NCBI GenBank assembly: GCA_025200525.1 | Contig: CM045761.1 | Span: forward strand, 140,618,223 to 140,682,222 | Direction: 5' to 3' | DNA: 64,000 nucleotides | Source of the DNA: Camellia lanceoleosa | Taxonomy: Eukaryota; Streptophyta; Magnoliopsida; Ericales; Theaceae | Shown: in pieces, positions 42,540-52,114 of the stretch | How positions within the stretch are numbered: the first letter of the stretch is position 1 | Layout: the number at the start of each line of letters is the position of its first letter | Notes under the pieces: model-generated | Database searches by the model: none | Seen by the model: only the letters and a program-made list of their open reading frames with translations | What the model was told of the DNA's origin: nothing | Position numbers and translations under genes: made by a program

Positions 42540-45325
42540 AATACAAACCTCGGAAAGGCCAATCGCGATATCCACGAAGGGCGCTCTGAATCCGGAGTCT
42601 CAATCGGCCCTTAAGGTGTCATGTACCAAAAAAGGCTCTGAATCCGGAGGCTTTATTTTGGCCAATCGTGATATCCACAAAGGGCGCTCTGAATCCGGAG
42701 TCTCAATTGGCCCTTAAGGTGTCATGCACCAAAAGGGGCTCCGAATCCGGAGACTTTATTTCGGCCAATCGTGATATCCACGAAGGGCGCTCCGAATCCG
42801 GAGTCTTTGTTTTGGCCTTGGAAGGCCTAATCGGCCCTTAAGGTGTCATGCACCGAAAAAAAGGGGGGGCTCCGAATCTGGAGGATTTCTTTTGCCCAAT
42901 CATGTTATCCACGAAGGGCGCTCCGAATCCGGAGTCTCAATCAGCCCTTAAGGTGTCATGCACCAAAAGGGGCTCCGAATCCGGAGACTTTATTTTGGCC
43001 AATCGTGATATTCACGAAGGGCGCCCCGAATCCGGAGTCTCAATCGGCCCTTAAGGTGTCATGCACCAATAGGGGCTCCGAATCTGCAGACTTTATTTTG
43101 GCCAATCGTGCTATCCACGAAGGGCGCTCGGAATCTGAAGTCTCAATCGGCCCTTAAGGTGTCATGCACCAAAAGGGGCTCCGAATTCGCAGACTTTATT
43201 TTGGCCAATCGTGATATCTACGAAGGGCGCTCCGAATCCGGAATCTCAATCGGCCCTTAAGGTGTCATGCACCAAAAGGGGCTCCGAATTCGGAGGCTTT
43301 ATTTTGGCCAATCGCGATATCCACGAAGGGCGCTCCGAATCGAGAGTCTTTGTTTTGGCCTTGGAAGGCTTAATCGGCCCTTAAGGTGTCGTGCACCAAA
43401 AAAGGGGGGGGGGGGCTCCGAATCTAGACGCTTTATTTTGGCCAATCGTGATATCCACGAAGGGCACTCCGAATCCGGAGTCTCAATCGGCACTTAAGGT
43501 GTCATGCACCAAAAGGGGCTCCGAGTCTGGAGACTTTATTTTGGCCAATCATGATATCCACGAAGGGTGCTCTGAATCCGGAGTCTTTGTTTTGGCCTCG
43601 GAAGGCTTAATCGGCCCTTAAGGTGTCATGCATAGAAAAAGGGGGGGGGGGGGGCTCTGAATCCGGAGGCTTTATTTTGGCCAATCGTGATATCCACGAA
43701 TGGCGCTCCGAATCCGGAGTCTCAATCCGCCCTTAAGGTGTCATGCACCAAAAGGGGCTCCGAATCCGGAGACTTTATTTTGGCCAATCGTGATATCCAC
43801 GAAGGGCACTCCGAATTCGGAGTCTCAATCGGCCCTTAAGGTGTCATGCACCAATAGGAGCTCCGAATCTGCAGACTTTATTTTGGCCAATCGTGCTATC
43901 CACGAAGGGCGCTCAGAATCTGAAGTCTCAATCGGCCCTTAAGGTGTCATGCACCAAAAGGGGCTCCGAATCCGCAGACTATATTTTGGCCAATCGTGAT
44001 ATCTACGAAGGGCGCTCCGAATCCGGAGTCTCAATCGGCCCTTAAGGTGTCATGCACCAAAAAGGGCTCCGAATCCGGAGGCTTTATTTTGGCCAATCGC
44101 GATATCCACGAAGGGCGCTCCGAATCGAGAGTCTTTGTTTTGGCCTTGGAAGGCTTAATCGGCCCTTAAGGTGTCGTGCACCAAAAAAGGGGGGGGGGGG
44201 GGCTCCGAATCTAGACGCTTTATTTTGGCCAATCGTGATATCGACGAAGGGCGCTCCGAATCTGGAGTCTCAATCGGCCCTTAAGGTGTCATGCACCAAA
44301 AGGGGCTCCGAATCAGGAGACTTTATTTTGGCCAATCGTGATATCCACGATGGGTGCTCTGAATCTGGAGTCTTTGTTTTGGCCTTGGAAGGCTTAATCG
44401 ACCCTTAAGGTGTCATGCACCGAAAAAGGGGAGGGGGGCTCCGAATCCGGAGGCTTTATTTTGGCCAATTGTGATATCCACGAATGGCGCTCCGAATCCG
44501 GAGTCTTTGTTTTGGCCTTGGAAGGCTTAATCGGCCCTTAAGGTGTCGTGCACCAAAAAAGGGGGTGGGGCTCCGAATCCAGGGGCTTTATTTTGGCCAA
44601 TCATGATATCCACGAAGGGCACTCCGAATCTGGAGTCTCAATCGGCCCTTAAGGTGTCATGCACCAAAAGAGGCTCCGAATCCGGAGACTTTATTTTGGC
44701 CAATCGTGATATCCACTAAGGGTGCTCCGAATCCGGAGTCTTTGTTTTGGCCTTGGAAGGCTTAATCGGCCCTTAAGGTGTCATGCACCGCAAAATTGGG
44801 GGGGGGGGGGTCCGAATCCGGAGGTTTTATTTTGGCCAATCGTGATATCCACGAAGGGCGCTCCAAATCTGGAGTCTCAATCGGCCCTTAAGGTGTCATG
44901 CACCAAAAGGGGCTCCGAATCCAGAGACTTTATTTTGGCCAATCGTGATATCTACGAAGGGCGCTCCAAATCCGGAGTCTCAATCGGCCCTTAAGGTGTC
45001 ATGCACCAAAAGGGGCTCCGAATCCGGAGGCTTTATTTTGGCCAATCGTGATATCCACGAAGGGTGCTCCGAATCCGGAGTCTCAATCGACCCTTAAGGT
45101 GTCATGCACCAAAAGGGGCTCCGAATCCAGAGACTTTATTTTGGCCAATTATGATATCCACGAAGGGCGCTCCGAATCCGGAGTCTCAATCGCCCTTAAG
45201 GTGTCATGCACCAAAAGGGGCTCCGAATCCGGAGACTTTATTTCGGCCAATCGTGATATCCATGAAGGGCGCTCCGAATCTGGAGTCTTTGTTTTGGCCT
45301 TGGAAGGCTTAATCGGCCCTTATTA
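42540..45325. repeat. E3 array 2: about 25 units of 103 or about 125 bp made of short palindromes
   Basis: A unit contains CTCCGAATCCGGAG twice, TCGTGATATCCACGA and GGTGTCATGCACC; each is a short inverted repeat with a 4-5 base loop. Two unit types alternate, the longer with TTTGTTTTGGCCTTGGAAGG. Poly-G runs of 7-14 bases interrupt some units. Open frames across it are artefacts, since 103 is not a multiple of three. Confidence 0.95.
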
Positions 45326-45412
45326 ATTAAGGCTTGGGGGCGAGCTTGCGAAAATGAGAAACTTTGTATTACAAAAGTGGAACACGTACAAGTATCAAGC
45401 CCACAAGTCGGG

Positions 45413-46498
45413 TTAATGATAGAATTTACGCAAATGTGTAGAATTCCAAGGCCGTGGCAGGCTTCTTCTTGTCATGTCTGAGAGCCGATATGCCCCTGTT
45501 CCTGCGATGGATTCAATTTGATTGGGGCCGTCCCAGTTTGGACCCAATTTTCCATCGGCCAGTCTTCGGTCGGCTGGGAGTACCTTCTTTAGGACAAGCT
45601 CTCCTGGCGTGTATCGGCGCAACTGAACTTGCTGATTGTACGACTTGGTGAGCTACTGCTGATAGCGTGCCATGGATGCCAGGGCGCGGTCTCTTCGTTC
45701 TTCAATTAGAATCAGATCTAGGACAAGCATCATGTCATTTTGGCCTATGTCAAAAACTTGTGATTTCAGAGTTGGGAGGCCGATTTCCAGGGGTAAGATT
45801 GCCTGGGTTCCAAAGCATAGAGCAAACGGCGTTTCTCTGGTGGATCTCCTCGGCGTAGTACGATGAGCCCACAATACACTCGGCAATTTTTCGACCCATT
45901 TGCCTTTAGCTTTTTCCAGCCTCTTTTTGATGCCGTCCAAGATGGATTTGTTAGAGGCTTTGGCTTGACCATTGCTTTGGGGGTAGGCTGGTGACAAGAA
46001 GTAAGGCCAAATGCCATATTCGCTGCATAACTCTCGCTATACGCCACAATCAAACTGGGTGCCATCGTCTGAGATTAGAGCTCTCGGAATGCCGAATCGT
46101 GTTATGATGTTTCTCCATACAAAGCGTTTAATGTCGGCATCTTGTATATGTGTTAGAGCCTTCGCTTCGACCCATTTTGTGAAGCAGCCTGTCGCAACGA
46201 TTAAGAATCGTTTGTTTCCTGGGGCCCTGGGCAATGGTCCTACGACATCAAGTTCCCACTGAGCAAACGGCCAGGGACTGGTGATAGAGTTCAACTTTTC
46301 GGCAGGCAGATGGGTTAATGGGGAGAACTTTTGGCACTGTTCACATTTTTTTAGATAACTCTCCGTGTCAGCTCTTATTGTCGGCCAATAATATCCTTGC
46401 GTTATAGCTCGATGGGCCAGGGACTGTCCGACAGAATGGGCACCGCAACTGCCCTCATGTATCTCTGTCAAAAGCTCCTCCACTTTGTCGGGGTGCAC
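45413..46498 (-). pseudogene. pol: E3 integrase
   Basis: Minus strand. Zinc domain with HEGSCGAHSVGQSLAHRAIT and KKCEQCQKFS (46300-46498), core with WELDVVGPLPRAPGNKRF (first Asp) and ALISDDGTQF (second Asp). After a TAG at about 46036 comes MSPAYPQSNGQAKASNKSIL: the catalytic Glu expected in GQAEASN is Lys. The C-terminal part (KLPSVLWAHRTTPRRSTRET, then RYTPGELVLKKVLPADRR and AYRLSDM) ends at 45413 with HLRKFYH. A TAA interrupts near 45651. Not functional as read. Confidence 0.9.
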
Positions 46499-46648
46499 GC
46501 ATTCCTAATATAGACCAGAGAGGGACTTTTTGTAAAGCCCTCCTTGCAGATCCAGATAGTATCGCAGGGCTTTATTTCGCAGCTTGTGCGCTTCTTTTTT
46601 GTCCTTTGGGAGTTGTTCGGAAGAGAGGAATGCAGCGATGGGGTCCAT

Positions 46649-47150
46649 CTAGCTTGGTGCTGATTCTATAACATTGACATGGATTTCCTCCGAAGGGCCA
46701 ATACTCGGCTTTGGGACGAAACCTACTTCGATGGTCCGTTTGATCTCAGAATTGATGGCGGAGGCTAGGCACGCCAAGGGATCTGCGTGTGTGTTCTGGT
46801 CGCGTGTTATTTGGTTCAATTCGTGATGGTCAAATTTTGCCAACAAGGAATTCGCCGTTTTCATGTAGGCCGCCATGCGGTCGTTTCTTGCCACGTACTC
46901 CCCCTTTAGCTGATTGATTACCAACTTTGAATCACAAAACACAACCAGACGCCGCGCGCCGAGAAGATGCGCATTCCACAGACTGGCTAGAAGGGCTTCG
47001 TACTCGGCTTCGTTATTTGATGCTTGGAAGCCAAGCTTGACGGCCTGCTCAATTACTGCGCCGTCTGGAGACATGATTACAACTCTGGCGCCACTGCCCC
47101 TTTGGTTAGATTATCCATCACAGTATAATTGCCAAATATCCCCGACATAA
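46649..47150 (-). pseudogene. pol: E3 second RNase H (Tat-type additional RNase H)
   Basis: Minus strand: IWQLYCDG near 47120, a stop, then SNQRGSGARVVIMSPDGAVI, SNNEAEYEALLASLWNAHLL and VVFCDSKLVINQLKGEYVAR. These are the DG, E and D motifs of the extra RNase H acquired by the Tat lineage, placed between the first RNase H and integrase. Confidence 0.9.
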
Positions 47151-47254
47151 ATTCTCTAGTTCGGCTTTGGTAGAATTTCAGCCTTTGGTCGAACGTCATC
47201 AGGTTTGAGGTTGGCAAGCTCGCCGGTGAATTCGGCAACAAAGTCGGCCAACAC

Positions 47255-48339
47255 CTACCCCTTGATTGCAGTTTTAAGTAAAAACCGAATGTCGCCTTGG
47301 CCGAGTTCAAGAGCCCACTTTGAAACACGTCCCGATGCTTCCTCACTCCTCAGTACTGATCGGAGGGGATAATCTGTTAGCACCCTAATGCTATGTCCCT
47401 GGAAGTAATGCATCAGTTTTCTTGCCGCCATGACTAGTGCTAAGATGAGTTTTTCCAGCGGAAGGTAGCGTGTTTCGGCGTCAACCATTTCCTTGCTCTC
47501 ATAATACACTGGTCATTGCTCCCCCTCCTCCTCTTTTAACAGTACGGCGCTGACGGCCCTATCGAAAACTACCAGATATAGGATGAGCGGGTCACCAGCG
47601 GCGGGTGTTGTCAAGAGAGGTACTGAGCGGAGGTAGGTCTTGAGTCTGTTGAAGGCTGATTCGAATTCGGCGGACCATTCAAAAGCCTTACCCTGCCGTA
47701 ATGTCTGAAAGAATTGTCGGCAGCGATCTGTAGACCGGTTGATAAACCTGTTAAGTGCAGCGGCCATCCCCATCAACTTTTGGACTTCCTTTACTGAACG
47801 GGGGGAGGCGAGTTCCAAGATTGCTATGACTTGCCTCGGGTTGGCTTCAATTCCTTGGTGATTGACGATGTAACCCAGAAATTTGCTAGAGTCGATTCCG
47901 AAGCATTCAGTTTCATTCTGTATTTGCGTAAAATGCTGAATGTCTTTTCTAGATCCGCTATATGATTTTGTTCTTCTTTGGACTTGACCACCATGTCGTC
48001 GATGTATACTTCCATAGTGTGGCCGAGTTGCTCTTTGAACATGGCGGTGACCAATCTTTGGTAGGTTGCCCCTGCATTTTTCAGCCCAAAGGGCATAACT
48101 TTGTAGCAATAGGTTCCTCTTGGGGTGAGGAAGGTAGTTTTGTCCTGGTCATCTGGGTGCATGGCGATTTGATGGTAGCCTCTATAAGCATCGAGGAAGC
48201 TCATGCGTTGATGACGTGTCGTCGCATCGACAAGCTGGTTAATTCTAGGTAGAGAAAAACAGTCTTTGGGGCAAGCTTTGTTCAAATCCGTGAAGTCGAC
48301 GCAAACTCGCCAAGTCCCATTATTCTTTTTCACCACCAC
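47255..48339 (-). pseudogene. pol: E3 reverse transcriptase and first RNase H
   Basis: Minus strand. RT: WRVCVDFTDLNKACPKD, then AYRGYHQIAMHPDDQDKTTF, VMPFGLKNAGATYQRLV and VYIDDMVVKSK with both catalytic Asp residues. A frame slip near 47890 leads to SSKFLGYIVNHQGIEANP, then RQGKAFEWSAEFESAFNRLK and the RNase H connection (YYESKEMVDAETRYLPLEKL, FQGHSIRVLTDYPLRSVL), with a stop at about 47510. The first-RNase H Asp motif reads LYLVVFDRAVSAVL. Confidence 0.9.
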
Positions 48340-48351
48340 TGTATTGGAGAT

Positions 48352-49791
48352 CTACGTAGGGTAAGTGACTTCTTTAATTGCCCCGGCGTCCAGCAGTTTG
48401 TCTACCTCCTCAACAACAGCGGCAGTGTGCTCCGCGGCTGATTGCCGGCGTTTCTGGATGATCGGCTTACATGTCGGATCGACATTCAGACAGTGCTGTG
48501 AAATTGACGGGTCTATTCTCGGCATTTCGTACGGAGTCCACGCAAAGACATCAAGATTGCTGAGCAAGAAAGAGATCAGCTGATGCCTGTCGGCCTGATT
48601 CAGAGAGGCGCCGATCATGAAGAACTTTTCTGGGCTTCCATCAATGTCAACTGGATCTAGGTCTTCCGTTGCCTTCTCATTTGGATACTGCCCAACGTCA
48701 TCCAGGATCTCCCGATTCGGCACCTCAATGGAGTTTACTTGCAGTGGCTTTGGCGTTCTGGCGGCAAGGAGATAACATGCTTGTGCCGATTGCTGGGATC
48801 CGTGGATTTGCTCAATGCCGTGTTCTGTTGGGAAACGTAGCAGTTGATGATAGGTGCTTGGGACGGCCTGCAATGTATGTAACCACGATCGGCCCATGAT
48901 GAGATTGTATGGTGAAGGCAGCCTCACGACTAAGAATTCCACATCCACCGTTCTAGAGCCTGCTCGAACGGGTAAGCTGATCTTTCCCAAGGGGTACTCT
49001 GGAGTGGCGTTAAAGCCGAATAGTGGATAAGGGGCTGGAGTCAGGTCTGACTCGTTGAATCCGAGTTTGGTGAAGGTTTTATAATACATAACCTCCAAGG
49101 TACAGCCCTGGTCGGTAAGAACGCGTTCGACGGTAAAACGGTTTACACGCAGCTCAACAACCAACGGATCGATGTAAGGGAGTGTTACACTGATCAAATC
49201 AGAATCGTCAAAGGTGATACTTGGCGTTTCTCGGGGCCGCTTTGTTGGCGTGAGTGGCTGTTGGGGGCTTGGATGTGATTGGATCGCATGCACGGTCAGG
49301 GCTGCTGGTAGGTTGTATATCATGTGGACGGTGTCAAGCTGAAATGTATCCTGTGAAGGGGCAGGTGTTTCGACCACGCGCTTCCGGACACATTGGTGGA
49401 GACGTTCGTCTTTTGCCAGCTCCTCAGGATGATCTGTTGAGGCATAGCGACCGTCAGTTTCTTGTTGTTGGGCCTGAGATCGTCGATCATCTGCCCTCGG
49501 GGGTCGCTCAGATGCCTGCCGCACCGTTTGTTTGGATTTTGCTACTTCCAAGGCCAGATCACGACGAAGGCACTCGTTCTCAGCGATGATGTCATCCAGC
49601 CTCTGTTTTATTTGTCGAGCTTGTGCCATGGTCGCTTGTATTGTCCTCGGCATTGGGTTGGAAGATGAGAGGAGGTCTGAGGCAAGTCTTGCTGCGATGG
49701 TTGTTGGGCCAAGCGAGCTTGCTAGAATGAGGTCACCTCTCTGTGCGGTCTTGTCGGTGGCTATCGGAGGATCTTCAGTCACGCCTGCCAT
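48352..49791 (-). pseudogene. pol: E3 gag remnant, protease and RT entrance
   Basis: 480 codons from the ATG at 49791, 16 bases from the primer site. The first about 90 residues are a coiled-coil gag start (QARQIKQRLDDIIAENECLR); the capsid and knuckle domains expected next (some 300 residues) are absent, and the frame passes straight to the gag-pro linker. Protease: RVNRFTVERVLTDQGCTLEV with the DQG active site (Asp227) typical of Tat. RT entrance: VFAWTPYEMPRIDPSISQH. It ends VTYPT then TAG, where Trp is expected. The gag deletion keeps the frame open. Confidence 0.9.
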
Positions 49792-49806
49792 GGATGTATT
49801 TGAGTA

Positions 49807-49824
49807 TTCCCACAGACGGCGCCA
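49807..49824 (-). other. E3 primer-binding site
   Basis: Reverse complement TGGCGCCGTCTGTGGGAA, two bases from the 5' LTR. This primer site is common in Tat elements. Confidence 0.9.
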
Positions 49825-49826
49825 GT

Positions 49827-50230
49827 TGTGGAGAAGTGGTTTGGAAATACTCTTCAGATCCTGGGAGATGCTAGTGATCCTCAGCTAGTCACCTGAAAAG
49901 ACGAAAACACTCCGGTCGGGGGTGCCGGGATTAGCACTCCGACGGACAAGTTAGTTCAGACACTCAAGATAGCTTCTTGTTTAAGTTAAGGGGAGTGATT
50001 CTTACATACCTTTCTAGATTTGTGGTTCTTGCATTTATACTTACTTTTTTGGGCCTTGGGGCCTGAGCCTACTTTTATCCCATTCACCTTATATTCATTC
50101 GGGCCTACTGACCCCCTTCTATTCGGCTCCACTAACGCATTCGGCGCCCTCGTCACGCAATACGAGGCCGAGTAGCATCTAGTTTCTGGGGTAAACGTCT
50201 CCCGGCTCTTCCACTTATTCGGCTCCCACA
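49827..50230 (-). repeat. E3 5' LTR (404 bp)
   Basis: TGTGGAGAAG to CGGCTCCCACA; pairs with 37270-37673. Followed by the TACAT duplication. Confidence 0.96.
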
Positions 50231-50278
50231 TACATCTCTCTATTCTTTTAATCTCTCTCTTCTTTCATCCCTCCCTAG

Positions 50279-50791
50279 GTGTGGAAAATGGACAAGCTGA
50301 AGGCAGTGGATTTTTGCCCTGAGTACTTGGCTCGAAGCTATTTCTTCCGCCACCATCTAGTGGATTTCCCAAACGAAGGGTGGTGGTGCCACTAGATGTG
50401 CAACAGGTCTGCTGCTGACATTGTTTGGCATTGCCCTTGGCTTAATTTGACCGAAATGAGCTACAGCATGACTCGGCAACCCAACATTCAACTGATCGGC
50501 CTTACACATTGCGTATTCTACTTCCCTTTCCAGTTTAGACGTCAGTTTGGACATGATCAGGCTCACCCAAAGGAGGGGGTAGAGTACCTAGTTTCATTCC
50601 CCATCTGAGGTTCACACTTGGCTAGGTACTTTACTGCTTAGAGGACAATAGAGCTTCTGGCCCTTGCCCTTAGTTTCAACTGCGCCCTTTCTAGCGAGTG
50701 CTTGGCTTGGCTCAAGGATGAGGCACAAACTGGGCCCACTTTGGCATCAAAAGCTTCCACAAGCACGAGCGGGGGACGCAGGAGCGCCTAA
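50279..50791 (+). pseudogene. DUF7745-like gene of X2, exon 2
   Basis: After a CTCCCTAG acceptor the frame reads VWKMDKLKAVDFCPEYLARS, YFFRHHLVDFPNEGWW, stop (50393), MCNRSAADIVWHCPWLNLTE, PNIQLIGLTHCVFYFPFQFR, RQFGHDQ, stops at 50606 and 50639, and RTIELLALALSFNCALSSE, ending at TAA 50789. All in one frame, so only nonsense changes break it. AATAAA near 50848 may be its poly(A) signal. It is the continuation of exon 1 at 36602 across the E3 insertion. Confidence 0.72.
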
Positions 50792-51480
50792 CTCATCTAT
50801 GCCCCTAGTTTATTGCTTTGATCTTAGTTTTCAAGTTTTTTGAATGTAATAAAAGCAACTTTGATTTGCATCGAGAGTTGGAGAACTTTGTATTGAAATC
50901 AATGAAATTAAAGTTGTGAGCATTGAAAATTTTTCCTTTTGGTCCAAAAAAGGTCTAAGTTGTAAAAGGCAAATTTGAGCAAAAATCAACTTTTATCAAA
51001 ACTTTTCAAAACCATTTTCGATAAGGATCACCACTTAACATGTACGGAATCAATCCTTGAAATGTACAACCCCGAATCAAAAGATTACAAATTACCCCTT
51101 GACTAAATAACACTGCTCAGCACTATAACCAGTTCTCAGAATAAAGATCACAACCAAATCCTTAGGTAAAGAACAGACAATGATGACTTGATCAAACACA
51201 TGGACAGGACAGTTGATTTGGAGATGTTTATGGTTAGACTTTAGGATGAAGTTGCCTACATATCCCGAAGATGGGAATCAGGTCATACGTAGTTTAGTTC
51301 GGGTTCACTTGAGTATTAACTCTCTCCTTTTGTGCTCTAACTTTTACCAAGGCCACCCTTTAGGGTTTTCAACCTTGCGAGCTTAGTTTTTCTTTATTTC
51401 CAATTTTTTTGTGCTCTAACTTTTGCCTAGGTCGCCCTTTCGAGTTTTCAACCTAGCAAGCCTCTCAGGGATAACATTTC
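50792..51480 (-). other. X2 region between antisense gene and integrase end
   Basis: No coding sequence. It is collinear with 58761-59560 of F, including GAAGTTGCCTACATATCCCG and the phrase CTTTTACCAAGGCCACCCTT. It is therefore a standard part of this element family. Confidence 0.7.
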
Positions 51481-52114
51481 TTCAACTTGTCCATATTGAT
51501 CGATTGGGAAAACTCCGGCCATCCAGGTCCATGAGAATAATAGCTCCACCAGAACAGATAGTTTTGATGATGTAACGACCAGTCCAATTGGGTCTGAACT
51601 TGCCCCTAGGGTCATGGATGGGAGCTCAGTTGTCTTTTAGCACCAAATCCCGCTCTTTGAGATTCTGGGACTTACCCTTCTTGTCAAAAGTCCTCGCAAT
51701 CCTACGTTGATAACCCTGAACATGGTACATTGCTTTCGGCCTTCTCTCATCAAACAACATCAGTTCTTCGACCTTACTCTACTGCTGGTCCACCACTGCT
51801 ATTTGACACTCAATCATAACTCGTAGCGACGGGACTTCTATTTTGATTGGCAGAATAGATTCCATCCCATAGACAAGAGAATAAAGAGTTGCCCCTGTAG
51901 ACGTCCGAATTGAAGTTCTGTAGCCCCAGAGTGCGAACGACAATTTATCTGGCCAGTCCCTGTAGGTCTCAACCATCTTCTGCAGAATATGCTTGATGTT
52001 CTTGTTAGCGGCCTCAACAGCTCCGTTGGTTTACGGCCGATATGTAGATGACTTATGGACAGCCACATTGTATTTCTCCAACAAGTCTATCACTTCTTTC
52101 TTGAAATGGGAACC
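51481..52114 (-). pseudogene. pol: X2 integrase C-terminal part (Ogre type)
   Basis: Minus strand from the F insertion: GSHFKKEVIDLLEKYNVAVH, KSSTYRP, TAG (52034; Gln expected), TNGAVEAAN..., then WPDKLSFALWGYRTSIRTST, GATLYSLVYGMESILPIKIE, and after a stop the C-terminal KFRPNWTGRYIIKTICSGGA and LMDLDG. The catalytic Glu (VEAAN) is present in the reading. This proves an Ogre-type pol for X2. Confidence 0.88.

Larger units (their letters stand above)
37270..50230 (-). mobile_element. E3: complete Tat-lineage LTR element (12.96 kb), defective
   Basis: Two 404-bp LTRs with about 13 differences by eye (about 3 per cent), flanked by TACAT. Minus strand: 5' LTR, Tat-type primer site, gag remnant with protease, RT, first RNase H, second RNase H, integrase, then a 7.7 kb 3' region with two antisense coding regions and two large tandem arrays, polypurine tract and 3' LTR. 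Two RNase H domains are a hallmark of the Tat lineage. It sits in the intron of the X2 DUF7745-like gene. Confidence 0.93.
27347..52114 (-). mobile_element. X2: Ogre-type element with two antisense genes, 5' part beyond window
   Basis: Minus strand: 3' LTR (27347-30780), polypurine-like tract, tandem repeats, then a plus-strand PMD gene (32838-35907), a plus-strand DUF7745-like gene (36602-50791, containing E3) and the integrase C-terminus on the minus strand (51481-52114). F interrupts it there; the rest of pol, gag and the 5' LTR should lie right of F. That all pieces belong to one element is inferred from order and from matching parts in X1 and F. Confidence 0.82.

Noticed and set aside
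42540..45325. Many open frames with repeated SALKVSCTKRGSESGDFILANRDIHEG-like text
   Set aside because: They come from the 103-bp tandem repeat; the unit is not a multiple of three, frames change from unit to unit, and there is no start context or domain.
42540..45325. Possible CRISPR-like array
   Set aside because: Units are contiguous without unique spacers, and the context is a plant retrotransposon.
49254..49888. Plus-strand frames opposite E3 protease and 5' LTR
   Set aside because: Shadows of the long minus-strand protease frame.
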